Shown here one piece after another: positions 33,213 through 42,396 of a stretch of 64,000 nt of DNA. The position numbers were made by a program, and so were the translations under genes. Within the stretch, counting starts at the first letter, position 1. Each line of letters starts with the position of its first letter. This DNA comes from Amycolatopsis mediterranei (GTDB lineage: Bacteria; Actinomycetota; Actinomycetes; Mycobacteriales; Pseudonocardiaceae). The DNA is taken from assembly GCF_026017845.1 (NCBI RefSeq), contig NZ_CP100416.1:1718985-1782984 (forward strand), in the 5' to 3' direction. Under the pieces are notes generated by a model. The model worked only from the letters and a program-made list of their open reading frames with translations, ran no database searches and was not told where the DNA came from.

Positions 33213-34715
33213 TCAGCGCGGCCGGCGGGCTGCCGCCCGGGTGCCGGCCGAAAACGCGGCCGCGCCACCGCTCCGGCGGCCACCGGTCGCCGGGGCTGCC
33301 GATCGGCCGGTGCCCGCCGCCTTGGTCGCGCCGCCGGACCGGCGGTTGCCTCCCGAACCGCCCCGGCCCGAGGCCGCCGCACGCGGCTGCTGCTCGTCCC
33401 GCCGCGGCTGCCCGTTCGCCCGCGACCGCTGCCCGCCGCGGTTCTCCTTCGGCGTGGCCGGTGCGCCACGACGCCCGCGACCGCCGCCGCCCGGTGCCGC
33501 GCCCGTGGCGGACACCTTCTTCGGCCGGTTGTCGACCGCCGGGGCCTTCGAGAACGTGCGCTCGCCCGGGGCCAGCTCCGCCAGCAGCGGGTGACCCGGG
33601 CCGAGCTGGGTCGTCGTCGGCTTGATGCCCGCTTTGCGGGTGAGGTCGCGCACGTCGCGGACCTGCGCGTCGGTCATCAGCGTCACCACCGTGCCCGACG
33701 CCCCGGCGCGCGCCGTGCGGCCGGAGCGGTGCAGGTACGCCTTGTGCTCCACCGGCGGGTCCGCGTGGATGACCAGCCGGACGTCGTCGACGTGGATGCC
33801 GCGCGCCGCGATGTCGGTCGCGACCAGCGTCTTCGCGGTGCCGGAAGAGAACGCCTCGAGGTTGCGCGTGCGGGCGTTCTGGCCCAGGTTGCCGTGCAGC
33901 TCCACCGCCGGGACGCCCGACGCCACCAGCTTGCGGGTGAGCGCCTTCGCGCGGCTCTTGGTCCGCGTGAACACCAGCGTGCGGCCCGGCGCCGCGGTCA
34001 GGTCGACCAGCACCGGCAGCCGGTGGGTCTCCTCCAGGTGCAGGACGTGGTGCTCCATCGTCGACACCGGCGACTGCGCCGAGTCGACGCTGTGCGTGAT
34101 CGGGTCGTTCATGAAGCGCTTGACCAGCACGTCGACGCCGTTGTCCAGCGTCGCGGAGAAGAGCATCCGCTGCCCGCGCGACGGCGTCTGGTCCATGATC
34201 CGCCGCACCTCGGGCAGGAAGCCCAGGTCGGCCATGTGGTCGGCCTCGTCGAGGACGGTGATCTCGATGGCGTCGAGCTTCACGTGCCCGGAGCGCATGT
34301 GGTCGGCGAGCCGGCCGGGGCAGGCGACGACGATGTCGACGCCGTCACGCAGCCGGGTGATCTGCGGGTTCGCGCTGACGCCGCCGAAGATGGTCGTCGT
34401 CTTCAGTCCCAGCGGCTTGGCCAGCGGCAGGATCGACGCCTCGATCTGCGTCGCGAGCTCGCGCGTCGGCGCCAGGATCAGCGCGCGGGGACGGCCCGGC
34501 TTGCGCCGCGTCGGACCCGCGGCGAGGCGGGCCAGCAGGGGCAGCACGAAACCGTAGGTCTTGCCGGAGCCGGTCCGGCCGCGGCCGAGGACGTCACGGC
34601 CGGCGAGGGTGTGCGGCAGGGTCGCCGCCTGGATGGGGAAGGGCTCGGTGACGCCCTGCGTGGCCAGCGCGGCCACGAGCGGGGTGGGCAGGCCGAGTTC
34701 GGCAAAAGTGCTCAT
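33213..34715 (-). CDS. DEAD-box RNA helicase
   Basis: 500 residues from ATG 34715. Q motif TEPFPIQAATLPHTLAG, motif I RGRTGSGKTYGF, Ia APTRELATQI, II VLDEADHMADLGF, III SATLDNGV, VI HRSGRTARAG. The C-terminal 110 residues are basic and rich in Gly, Arg, Ala and Pro, typical of RNA-binding tails in actinobacterial DEAD-box proteins used in ribosome assembly or cold adaptation. Another in-frame ATG lies at 34754. Neither has a clear RBS. Confidence 0.92.
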   Translation of the reverse strand: MSTFAELGLPTPLVAALATQGVTEPFPIQAATLPHTLAGRDVLGRGRTGSGKTYGFVLPLLARLAAGPTRRKPGRPRALILAPTRELATQIEASILPLAKPLGLKTTTIFGGVSANPQITRLRDGVDIVVACPGRLADHMRSGHVKLDAIEITVLDEADHMADLGFLPEVRRIMDQTPSRGQRMLFSATLDNGVDVLVKRFMNDPITHSVDSAQSPVSTMEHHVLHLEETHRLPVLVDLTAAPGRTLVFTRTKSRAKALTRKLVASGVPAVELHGNLGQNARTRNLEAFSSGTAKTLVATDIAARGIHVDDVRLVIHADPPVEHKAYLHRSGRTARAGASGTVVTLMTDAQVRDVRDLTRKAGIKPTTTQLGPGHPLLAELAPGERTFSKAPAVDNRPKKVSATGAAPGGGGRGRRGAPATPKENRGGQRSRANGQPRRDEQQPRAAASGRGGSGGNRRSGGATKAAGTGRSAAPATGGRRSGGAAAFSAGTRAAARRPR

Positions 34716-34921
34716 AAGTGCATGCGGGCGTACGAACGCCCTGGTCTCCATCATCTGAGAAGGGTTGTCCTGCCCGGCGCAGACCGGTCAACGGCCGCGG
34801 CGCGTGGTAGTCGACAACAGCAGCGGGCCGAGGCAGAACTGAGCGGCCCGCATGATCAGTGTACCCAACGCGAGTGACCTACTCCCAGTGAGATTGCCCG
34901 CACTCGCGCGGCCTTGCTAAG

Positions 34922-34935
34922 TTACCGGTCGGTAA
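34922..34935. promoter_or_regulatory. TetR-type palindrome upstream of the acyl-CoA dehydrogenase operon
   Basis: TTACCGGTCGGTAA, arms TTACC/GGTAA, 16 bases before the ATG. The same TTAC-N6-GTAA form recurs upstream of the crotonyl-CoA reductase gene at 63548-63561. Confidence 0.55.
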
Positions 34936-34951
34936 TCGAGGAGGACCACCC

Positions 34952-36658
34952 ATGCTGCTGAACCCGCACGAGTACGATCCGGCCTGCTTCGACGCGGAAA
35001 CGCGCCGCCTGCTCCGGGCGACCATCGACTGGTTCGAGCAGCGCGGCAAGGCGAAGCTGACCGAGGACTACCACGCCCGCACCTTCTACGCGGACTTCCT
35101 CGAGTTCGCGGGCAAGGAAGGCCTGTTCTCGACCTTCCTGACCCCGGCCGCGAACGCCGAAGGCCACCCGGACAAGCGCTGGGACACCAGCCGCGTCGCC
35201 GCGCTCTCGGAAATCCTCGGGTTCTACGGCCTCAACTACTGGTACCCGTGGCAGGTCACCATCCTCGGCCTCGGCCCGGTGTGGCAGAGCGGCAACGACG
35301 TCGCCCGCAAGCGCGCGGCCGACGCGCTGGACGCCGGCGGCGTCGGCGCCTTCGGACTGTCCGAAAAGGACCACGGCGCCGACATCTACTCCTCCGACCT
35401 GGTGCTGACGAAGGACGGCGACGGCTACCGCGCGAACGGCTCGAAGTACTACATCGGCAACGGCAACTGCGCGCGCACGGTGTCGGTGTTCGGCCGCATC
35501 GACGGCGTCGAGGGCCCTGACCAGTACGTCTTCTTCTACGCCGACTCCGGGCACCCGAACTACCACGTCGTGAAGAACGTCGTGCCGTCGCAGATGTACG
35601 TCGCCGAGTTCCGGCTCGAGGACTACCCGGTGCACGCCGAGGACATCCTGCACGTCGGCGCCGAGGCGTTCAGCGCCGCGCTGAACACGGTCAACATCGG
35701 CAAGTTCAACCTCTGCTTCGGCGGCATCGGCATGGCGACGCACTCGCTGTACGAAGCCATCACGCACGCGCACAACCGCGTCCTGTACGGCAAGCCGGTG
35801 ACGGACTTCCCGCACGTCCGCCGTGAGTTCGTCGAGGCCTACGCGCGGCTGACCGCGATGAAGCTGTTCTCCGACCGAGCCGTGGACTACTTCCGCAGCG
35901 CGCACCCGGACGACCGCCGCTACCTGCTGTTCAACCCGATCACCAAGATGAAGGTCACCACCGAGGCGCAGAAGGTGATCGGCCTGGTCGCCGACGTCGT
36001 CGCGGCCAAGGGGTTCGAGGCCGACACCTACCTGGCGATGTCCAAGAACGACATCGACGGCTTGCCGAAGCTCGAGGGCACGGTGGCCGTCAACCTGGCG
36101 CTGATCGCGAAGTTCATGCCGAACTACCTGTTCGCGCCGCAGGAGTACGCGCCGGTGCCGACGCGCACCGACGCCGTGGACGACGAATTCCTCTTCCGCC
36201 AGGGCCCGGCGCGCGGCCTGTCCAAGGTCCGGTTCCACGACTGGAAGACCGCCTACGCCGAAGCCGGCCACATCCCGAACGTCGCGCTGTTCACCGAACA
36301 GGCCGGCTTCCTGGTCAAGCTGCTCACCGAGGCGGCGCCGGACGAGGCGCAGCAGGCCGACCTCGACTTCGGGCTCGCGCTGACCGAGCTGTTCACGCTG
36401 ATCGTCTACGGCCAGCTCGTCCTGGAGCAGGCCCGCATCACCGGCTTGGACGACGAGGTCACCGACCAGATCTTCGCGGTGCTGGTGCAGGACTTCAGCG
36501 TCGCGGCGGTGGACCTCAACGGCAAGGCGAGCTCGACCGAGGCCCAGCAGGCGATCGCCCTGGCGGCGCTGCGCAAGCCGGTGGTGGACGCCGGGCGGTT
36601 CGAGAACGTGTGGGCGCGGGTGCGGGCGCTTTCCGGGGTCTACGCCATGCACCCGTGA
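34952..36658 (+). CDS. Acyl-CoA dehydrogenase (long FadE type)
   Basis: 568 residues, RBS GAGGAGG. The FAD/acyl-CoA core includes GVGAFGLSEKDHGADIYSSD, ANGSKYYIGNGNCARTVSVF, FNLCFGGIGMATHSLYEAIT and FPHVRREFVEAYARLTAMKL. It is longer than the common 380-residue enzymes, as in some actinobacterial FadE proteins. It oxidises an acyl-CoA at the alpha-beta bond. It is first in an apparent operon with an F420-type oxidoreductase (1-base TGATG overlap) and a hydratase. Confidence 0.88.
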   Translation: MLLNPHEYDPACFDAETRRLLRATIDWFEQRGKAKLTEDYHARTFYADFLEFAGKEGLFSTFLTPAANAEGHPDKRWDTSRVAALSEILGFYGLNYWYPWQVTILGLGPVWQSGNDVARKRAADALDAGGVGAFGLSEKDHGADIYSSDLVLTKDGDGYRANGSKYYIGNGNCARTVSVFGRIDGVEGPDQYVFFYADSGHPNYHVVKNVVPSQMYVAEFRLEDYPVHAEDILHVGAEAFSAALNTVNIGKFNLCFGGIGMATHSLYEAITHAHNRVLYGKPVTDFPHVRREFVEAYARLTAMKLFSDRAVDYFRSAHPDDRRYLLFNPITKMKVTTEAQKVIGLVADVVAAKGFEADTYLAMSKNDIDGLPKLEGTVAVNLALIAKFMPNYLFAPQEYAPVPTRTDAVDDEFLFRQGPARGLSKVRFHDWKTAYAEAGHIPNVALFTEQAGFLVKLLTEAAPDEAQQADLDFGLALTELFTLIVYGQLVLEQARITGLDDEVTDQIFAVLVQDFSVAAVDLNGKASSTEAQQAIALAALRKPVVDAGRFENVWARVRALSGVYAMHP

Positions 36659-37104
36659 TGGCGCGGGAGTACCGGCTGGGTGTCATGCGGAAAGCGGTGA
36701 ACGTCCTGGTGACCGCGGGCCTGAAACGCGGCATCCCGATCGCCGGGAGCACCGGGTGGCTGCTGACCACGCGCGGGCGGCGCTCCGGCGCCGACCGCAC
36801 CACCCCGGTCAACGTCGTCGAAGCCGCTGGCGACCGCTGGCTCGTGTCGCCGTACGGGCGGGTCGGCTGGGTGCACAACCTGCGCGCCGACGCGACCGCC
36901 CGGCTGTGGCGCGGCGACACGCGGCAGACGTGGGAGGTCGAGGAGGCCGACGCCGCGACGGCGGGCCCGGTGCTGCGCGCGTACGTCCGCAAGCTTCCGG
37001 TGACGGCGCCGTTCTTCGACGCGAAGCCGGGCGACCCGGCCGAAGCGTTCGCCGCGGAAGCCGATCGACACCCGGTGTTCCGGTTGGCAAGATCTCGGAC
37101 GTGA
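36658..37104 (+). CDS. Deazaflavin (F420)-dependent nitroreductase-family protein (DUF385)
   Basis: 148 residues starting at ATG 36658, within the previous stop. The Ddn/DUF385 split-barrel pattern is GSTGWLLTTRGRRSGADRTT, PVNVVEAAGDRWLVSPYGRV and GWVHNLRADATARLWRGDTR. These proteins use coenzyme F420 to reduce quinones or other acceptors. A second Met at 36685 is a possible start. Confidence 0.82.
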   Translation: MAREYRLGVMRKAVNVLVTAGLKRGIPIAGSTGWLLTTRGRRSGADRTTPVNVVEAAGDRWLVSPYGRVGWVHNLRADATARLWRGDTRQTWEVEEADAATAGPVLRAYVRKLPVTAPFFDAKPGDPAEAFAAEADRHPVFRLARSRT

Positions 37105-37874
37105 ACCGAGAGCGGGCGGCGGAGCTGATCTGGGACGCGTGGCTGACCGGCAAGCGGCTGGAGGGTCTCCCGGACGACGCCCGCCCGGGCGACCTGGCCG
37201 ACGGCATGGCGGCGCAGGCGGCGCTCGCCGAGCTGGCCGGGCCGGTGTCCGGCTGGAAGATCGGCGCGACCACCGTGTACGCCCGCCAGTACCTCGGCGT
37301 CCCCGGGCCGCTGGCGGGCGCGATGTTCGAACGGTTCCACCAGGTCGAGGGTGCCCCGGTACCGGCGGACACCATGACCATGGGCGTCGCCGAACCCGAG
37401 TTCGCCTTCCGGCTCAAGGCCGACCCGGGTCTGTCGCCGTCGCTGACCGCGGTGCTCGACGCGGTCGACACGATGTTCCTGGCGATCGAGCTGCCGGACA
37501 GCCGCTACACCGACCACCGCCACGCGGGCGGCCCGCAACTGCTGGCCGACGCGGCGTGCTCGGGCCGGTTCGTCGAGGGCCGCCCGGTGCCGGGCTGGCG
37601 CACCGTCGACCTGCCCCGCTGCCAGGTGGTCCTCCACGCCGACGGTGAGGAGTTCTCCCGCGGCAGCGGCAGCCTGGTGCTGGGCGACCCACGCCTGGCA
37701 CTGCACTGGCTGGCGATGGAGCTGCCCCGCCACGGCCGGACGCTTTGCCCGGGCGACATCGTGACGACGGGAACGGCCACCCCGCCCTGCCCGATCCGCG
37801 CGGGCAGCCACGTGGTGGCGGACTTCGGTGAGCTGGGAAGCGTGGAGGCGAGGTTCTGTTCGCCGCTAGAGTGA
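37101..37874 (+). CDS. 2-keto-4-pentenoate hydratase/fumarylacetoacetase-fold protein
   Basis: 257 residues from GTG 37101, GTGA overlap with the previous gene. Family marks: GPVSGWKIGATTVYARQYLG, TMGVAEPEFAFRLKADPGL with the metal-binding Glu residues, FLAIELPDSRY, CPGDIVTTGTATPPCPI. It would hydrate a 2-hydroxydienoate during ring or side-chain breakdown. The operon as a whole suggests degradation of a cyclic or branched compound. The substrate is unknown. Confidence 0.82.
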   Translation: MNRERAAELIWDAWLTGKRLEGLPDDARPGDLADGMAAQAALAELAGPVSGWKIGATTVYARQYLGVPGPLAGAMFERFHQVEGAPVPADTMTMGVAEPEFAFRLKADPGLSPSLTAVLDAVDTMFLAIELPDSRYTDHRHAGGPQLLADAACSGRFVEGRPVPGWRTVDLPRCQVVLHADGEEFSRGSGSLVLGDPRLALHWLAMELPRHGRTLCPGDIVTTGTATPPCPIRAGSHVVADFGELGSVEARFCSPLE

Positions 37875-37878
37875 TCGG

Positions 37879-38298
37879 GTGCTGACGTTCCGTGCAGGTC
37901 TCGTGGTGCTGGCGGTCGTCGTGGCGGGGCTCGACGCGGGCTTCTGGCTCTTCGCGCGCGGCCCCCACCCGATGCCGGCGCGGATCGGCTTCCTGGTGGT
38001 GTTCGTGCTGCTGCTGGCGCTGCTCGCGGCGGCCGCGGGGGTGGTGCGCTGGGAGGTCGCGGTGCCCTTGGCCGCCGCGTCGACTTCCGGGCTGCTGTTC
38101 GTCGGGGCGGCGGCGATCTTCAGCGTGGGACTGGGTTTTCTGCTGACGGCGGTCGTGGAGGCGGCGTTGGTGCGGCGGCTGGTTCTGGACGCGTCGCCGG
38201 TGGGGTGGCGCGGGGGCACCTGGCTGATCAGCGCCGCGGCCGCGGTGGTGCCGGTGGTGCTGTTCGCCGTGGGCCTGTTCGCGCTGCGGTCGCCCTGA
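37879..38298 (+). CDS. Small hydrophobic membrane protein
   Basis: 139 residues from GTG 37879, four bases after the hydratase stop. Four membrane segments (about 6-26, 35-58, 62-95, 112-135). No recognised family. It probably shares the upstream operon and is followed by a terminator. Confidence 0.6.
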   Translation: MLTFRAGLVVLAVVVAGLDAGFWLFARGPHPMPARIGFLVVFVLLLALLAAAAGVVRWEVAVPLAAASTSGLLFVGAAAIFSVGLGFLLTAVVEAALVRRLVLDASPVGWRGGTWLISAAAAVVPVVLFAVGLFALRSP

Positions 38299-38302
38299 AC
38301 GC

Positions 38303-38341
38303 GGTGAAGGCGGGCCCACCCGCTGGTGGCCCGCCTTCACC
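38303..38341. terminator. Bidirectional terminator
   Basis: A long stem: arms 38303-38320 (one bulged C) and 38325-38341, loop CGCT. It sits between convergent genes. Confidence 0.85.
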
Positions 38342-38347
38342 GGAGAG

Positions 38348-40729
38348 CTACTTGCCGAACCCGGCCCGCCGGAGCGCGTCGGCCATCGAGCCGCTCGTGT
38401 TCCCGCCGCGGTCCCGGCCGCCGCCACCGCCGCTGCTGCCGCGCTGACCGCCCCCGCCGCCACCGCCGCGGCGCTGGCCGCCGCCCTGACCGCCGCCGCC
38501 CTGGCCGCGGTCCCGGCGCTCGCCGCCGCCGCGGGAAGATCCGGCGCCCGGCTCGTCGTCCAGGCGCAGCGTCAGCGAGATCCGCTTGCGCGGCACGTCG
38601 ACGTCCAGCACCTTCACCTTCACGATGTCCCCGGGCTTGACGACCTCCCGCGGGTCCTTCACGAAGTTCTTCGACAGCGCCGAAACGTGGGCCAGCCCGT
38701 CCTGGTGGACGCCGACGTCGATGAACGCGCCGAACGCCGCCACGTTCGTCACGACACCCTCCAGCGTCATGCCCGGCTTGAGGTCGCCGATCTTGTCCAC
38801 GCCCTCGGCGAACGTCGCCGTCTTGAACGCCGGGCGGGGGTCGCGGCCCGGCTTGTCCAGCTCCGAGAGGATGTCCGTCACCGTCGGGAGGCCGAACGTC
38901 TCGTCCACGAACTCGCCGGGGCGCAGCGACGAGAGCGTCCGGGAGTTGCCGATCAGCGCGCGGATGTCCGTGCCCGTCTTCGACAGGATCCGCCGGACCA
39001 CCGGGTACGCCTCCGGGTGGACCGCCGACGAGTCGAGCGGGTCGTCGCCGTCCGGGATGCGCAGGAAGCCCGCGCACTGCTCGAACGCCTTCGGGCCCAG
39101 CCGCGCGACCTCCTTCAGCGCCATGCGGGAGCGGAACGGCCCGTTCGTGTCGCGGTGGGACACGATGTTCTCCGCCAGGCCCGTCGTGATGCCCGAAACC
39201 CGGGTCAGCAGCGGCGCCGACGCCGTGTTGACGTCCACGCCCACCGCGTTCACGCAGTCCTCGACCACCGCGTCGAGCGAGCGCGACAGCGAAACCTCGG
39301 ACAGGTCGTGCTGGTACTGCCCGACGCCGATCGACTTCGGGTCGATCTTCACCAGCTCGGCCAGGGGGTCCTGCAGCCGGCGGGCGATCGACACCGCGCC
39401 GCGCAGCGAGACGTCCATGTTCGGCAGCTCCGCCGAAGCGAACGCCGACGCCGAGTACACCGACGCGCCCGCCTCGGACACGATCGCCTTCGTCAGCTTC
39501 AGCTCCGGGTGCTTCTTGATCAGCTCGATGGCGAGCTTGTCGGTCTCGCGCGACGCCGTCCCGTTGCCGATCGAGATCAGCTCGACCTTGTGCCGCGCGC
39601 ACAGCGCCGCGAGCTCGGCGATCGACTGGTCCCACTTGTTCGCCGGCTGGTGCGGGTAGATGACGTGGGTGTCGACGACCTTGCCGGTCGCGTCCACGAC
39701 CGCCACCTTGACGCCGGTCCGGAAGCCCGGGTCGAGGCCCATGGTGGCGCGGGTGCCGGCCGGCGCGGCCAGCAGCAGGTCGCGCAGGTTGGCGGCGAAC
39801 ACGCGCACGGCGTCGTCCTCGGCCGCCTGGCGCAGCCGCATCCGCAGGTCGATGCCCAGGTGGAGGAGGATCTTGGTGCGCCAGGCCCAGCGGACGGTGT
39901 CGCCGAGCCACTTGTCGCCCGGACGTCCCTGCTGCGTGATGCCGAACTTCGCGGCGATGCGCGCCTCGTAGTCGGTCGGCCCGACCTGCGGCTCGTCGGT
40001 GGGCTCGTCCGGCGACATGGTGAGGTCGAGGACCTCCTCCTTCTCGCCGCGCAGCATCGCGAGGATCCGGTGCGAGGGGAGCTTGGTGTAGGGCTCGGAG
40101 AAGTCGAAGTAGTCGGAGAACTTCGCGCCTTCCTCCTCCTTGCCCGCGCGGACCTTGGCCACCAGGTGGCCCTGACCCCACATCTTCTCGCGCAGCTCGC
40201 CGATCAGGTCGGGATCCTCGGCGAAGCGCTCGACGAGGATCGCGCGGGCACCGTCGAGGGCGGCTTGGGCGTCCGCGACACCCTTGTCGGCGTCGACGAA
40301 CACCGCCGCCGCGGCCTGCGGATCCGTCGAAGGGTCGTTCAGCAGGCCGTCGGCCAGCGGTTCGAGACCGGCTTCGCGGGCGATCATCGCCTTCGTGCGG
40401 CGCTTCGGCTTGTACGGGAGGTAGATGTCCTCGAGCCGGGACTTCGTGTCCGCGGCGAGGATCTGGGCCTCCAGGGCCTCGTCGAGCTTGCCCTGGCTGC
40501 GGACGGACTCGAGCACGGCGAGCCGGCGCTCGTCGAGTTCCCGCAGGTAGCGCAGCCGCTCTTCGAGCGTGCGCAGCTGCGCGTCGTCGAGCATGCCGGT
40601 GACTTCCTTGCGGTAACGGGCGATGAACGGCACGGTCGACCCGCCGTCGAGCAGCTCGACGGCGGCCTTGACCTGTCCTTCGCGCACGCCCAGTTCTTCG
40701 GCGATCTTCTGCTCGACCGACACGCTCAC
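38348..40729 (-). CDS. tex: Tex-family RNA-binding transcription accessory protein
   Basis: 793 residues from GTG 40729 (RBS GGAGCG). Tex order: N-terminal helical region ([20 protein letters not shown]), YqgF/RNase-H-like domain ([20 protein letters not shown]), helix-hairpin-helix region ([20 protein letters not shown]), S1 RNA-binding domain ([20 protein letters not shown]), then a Gly/Arg-rich tail of about 70 residues. It is a housekeeping nucleic-acid-binding protein. The tail is longer than in most Tex proteins. Confidence 0.95.
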   Translation of the reverse strand: MSVSVEQKIAEELGVREGQVKAAVELLDGGSTVPFIARYRKEVTGMLDDAQLRTLEERLRYLRELDERRLAVLESVRSQGKLDEALEAQILAADTKSRLEDIYLPYKPKRRTKAMIAREAGLEPLADGLLNDPSTDPQAAAAVFVDADKGVADAQAALDGARAILVERFAEDPDLIGELREKMWGQGHLVAKVRAGKEEEGAKFSDYFDFSEPYTKLPSHRILAMLRGEKEEVLDLTMSPDEPTDEPQVGPTDYEARIAAKFGITQQGRPGDKWLGDTVRWAWRTKILLHLGIDLRMRLRQAAEDDAVRVFAANLRDLLLAAPAGTRATMGLDPGFRTGVKVAVVDATGKVVDTHVIYPHQPANKWDQSIAELAALCARHKVELISIGNGTASRETDKLAIELIKKHPELKLTKAIVSEAGASVYSASAFASAELPNMDVSLRGAVSIARRLQDPLAELVKIDPKSIGVGQYQHDLSEVSLSRSLDAVVEDCVNAVGVDVNTASAPLLTRVSGITTGLAENIVSHRDTNGPFRSRMALKEVARLGPKAFEQCAGFLRIPDGDDPLDSSAVHPEAYPVVRRILSKTGTDIRALIGNSRTLSSLRPGEFVDETFGLPTVTDILSELDKPGRDPRPAFKTATFAEGVDKIGDLKPGMTLEGVVTNVAAFGAFIDVGVHQDGLAHVSALSKNFVKDPREVVKPGDIVKVKVLDVDVPRKRISLTLRLDDEPGAGSSRGGGERRDRGQGGGGQGGGQRRGGGGGGGQRGSSGGGGGRDRGGNTSGSMADALRRAGFGK

Positions 40730-40808
40730 TGCAACACGCTCCTGCTTCGCCTGGTTCCGATCGTCTCATTCTGCCGTTTCCGCCGCCCCGACTTTCGGAT
40801 GGGGCTGC

Positions 40809-40835
40809 TTGACAATCAGATTGGTCTAGTCCACT
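40809..40835 (+). promoter_or_regulatory. Promoter region with DasR-like operator of the chitinase gene
   Basis: TTGACA at 40809-40814 is followed by ATTGGTCTAGTCCACT (40820-40835). This matches the DasR site ACTGGTCTAGACCACT at 14 of 16 positions. DasR is the GlcNAc-responsive GntR repressor of chitin genes in actinomycetes. Confidence 0.65.
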
Positions 40836-40874
40836 TTGTGGTGACCTGCCTCACCAGTGTCGTGGAGGTCGCCC

Positions 40875-42350
40875 GTGGTCCCCAAGGTCCGCTTCGCTCT
40901 GCTTTCCTTACTTTCCGTGGTTGCACTGTGCCTCGGCGTGACTTTCGTGCTCGCCGGCAGCGCTTCGGCGGCGAACATCCTGGCCAACCCCGGCTTCGAA
41001 GCCGGCACCACGGGCTGGACGTGCACCGGCACGTCGGCCGCGGTGAGCTCGCCGGTGCACAGCGGCAGCCGGGCCCTGAACGCGACACCGTCGTCGTCGG
41101 ACAACGCCCAGTGCTCGCAGACGCTCACCGTCTCGGCGAACACGGCGTACAAGCTGTCCGGCTGGGTCCAGGGCAGCTACGTCTACCTGGGCGTTTCCGG
41201 CTCGGCGACGGCCAGCACCTGGACGCCGGGCACCAGCGGCTACCAGCAGCTGTCGCTGAGCTTCACGACCGGCTCGAGCACGTCGCTGACGGTGTACCTG
41301 CACGGCTGGTACGGCCAGCCGGCGTACTTCGCCGACGACGTCAGCCTCGACGGCCCGGGCACCCCGCCGACGACGACGCCGACCACGCCCACCACCCCGA
41401 CCACGCCCCCGACGACGACCACCCCACCGACGACGACCACGACGCCGCCCACGCAGGGCGACCTGCCGAAGCACGTCCTGACGGGCTACTGGCAGAACTT
41501 CTACAACGGGGCCAAGGCGCTGAAGCTCGCCGATGTCCCGACGAAGTACAACATCATCGCGGTGTCCTTCGCGGACGCCACCGGCACGCCCGGCGCGGTG
41601 AGCTTCACGCTCGACTCCGGCCTGTCTTCACAGCTCGGCGGCTACACGGACGCCCAGTTCAAGGCCGACATCAAGACGGTGCAGGCCCGCGGCCAGAAGG
41701 TCATCATCTCGGTCGGCGGCCAGAACGGCACGATCAGCGTCAGCGACTCTTCGTCGGCGAACAACTTCGCGAACAGCATCAAGTCGCTGATCGCGAACTA
41801 CGGCTTCGACGGCGTCGACATCGACCTGGAGAACGGCATCAACGCCACCTACATGGGCCAGGCGCTGCGGAGCATCTACAACGGCGGCGGCAAGGTCCTC
41901 ACGATGGCGCCGCAGACGATCGACATGCAGTCCACGGCCGGCGGTTACTTCCAGCTGGCGCTGAACATCAAGGACATCCTGACGATCGTCAACATGCAGT
42001 ACTACAACTCCGGCTCGATGAACGGCTGCAACGGCAACGTCTACTCCCAGGGCACGGTCGACTTCCTGACGGCGCTGGCCTGCATCCAGCTGCAGGGCGG
42101 CCTGCGAGCGGACCAGGTCGGCCTCGGCCTCCCGGCGTCGCCCCAAGCCGCGGGCGGCGGCTACCAGGCCCCGGCCAACACGGTCTCGGCGCTGAACTGC
42201 CTGGCCCGCGGAACATCGTGCGGCAGCTTCAAACCGTCGGCGACGTACCCGTCGATCCGGGGCGCGATGACGTGGTCGATCAACTGGGACGCGTCGCAGG
42301 GGTACGCGTTCGCCAACACGGTGTCGGCCGGGCTCGCGGGCCTGCCGTGA
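40875..42350 (+). CDS. GH18 chitinase with N-terminal CBM, secreted
   Basis: 491 residues from GTG 40875, RBS GGAGGTCG; a further in-frame GTG at 40857 lacks one. Sec signal (cleavage near ASA-ANIL). N-terminal CenC/CBM4_9-type carbohydrate-binding module (about 33-165, NPGFEAGTTGWTCTGTSAAV), a Thr/Pro linker (about 170-198), then the GH18 barrel with the DxxDxDxE motif in YGFDGVDIDLENG. It hydrolyses chitin. The DasR-like site suggests induction by GlcNAc. It is followed by a terminator. Confidence 0.93.
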   Translation: MVPKVRFALLSLLSVVALCLGVTFVLAGSASAANILANPGFEAGTTGWTCTGTSAAVSSPVHSGSRALNATPSSSDNAQCSQTLTVSANTAYKLSGWVQGSYVYLGVSGSATASTWTPGTSGYQQLSLSFTTGSSTSLTVYLHGWYGQPAYFADDVSLDGPGTPPTTTPTTPTTPTTPPTTTTPPTTTTTPPTQGDLPKHVLTGYWQNFYNGAKALKLADVPTKYNIIAVSFADATGTPGAVSFTLDSGLSSQLGGYTDAQFKADIKTVQARGQKVIISVGGQNGTISVSDSSSANNFANSIKSLIANYGFDGVDIDLENGINATYMGQALRSIYNGGGKVLTMAPQTIDMQSTAGGYFQLALNIKDILTIVNMQYYNSGSMNGCNGNVYSQGTVDFLTALACIQLQGGLRADQVGLGLPASPQAAGGGYQAPANTVSALNCLARGTSCGSFKPSATYPSIRGAMTWSINWDASQGYAFANTVSAGLAGLP

Positions 42351-42364
42351 CCGTGCGCTGAGCA

Positions 42365-42395
42365 GGCCCTCCCGGCGGCGCGGTCCGGGAGGGCC
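42365..42395. terminator. Bidirectional terminator
   Basis: A perfect 11-bp stem, arms 42365-42375 and 42385-42395. It sits between the chitinase and the convergent GMC oxidase remnant. Confidence 0.75.
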
Positions 42396-42396
42396 C

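Noticed and set aside
38687..42361. A 1224-codon open frame on the plus strand across tex
   Set aside because: It is antisense to the well-conserved tex gene, very rich in Arg and Val as expected of a GC-bias shadow, and continues into the chitinase in a wrong frame.
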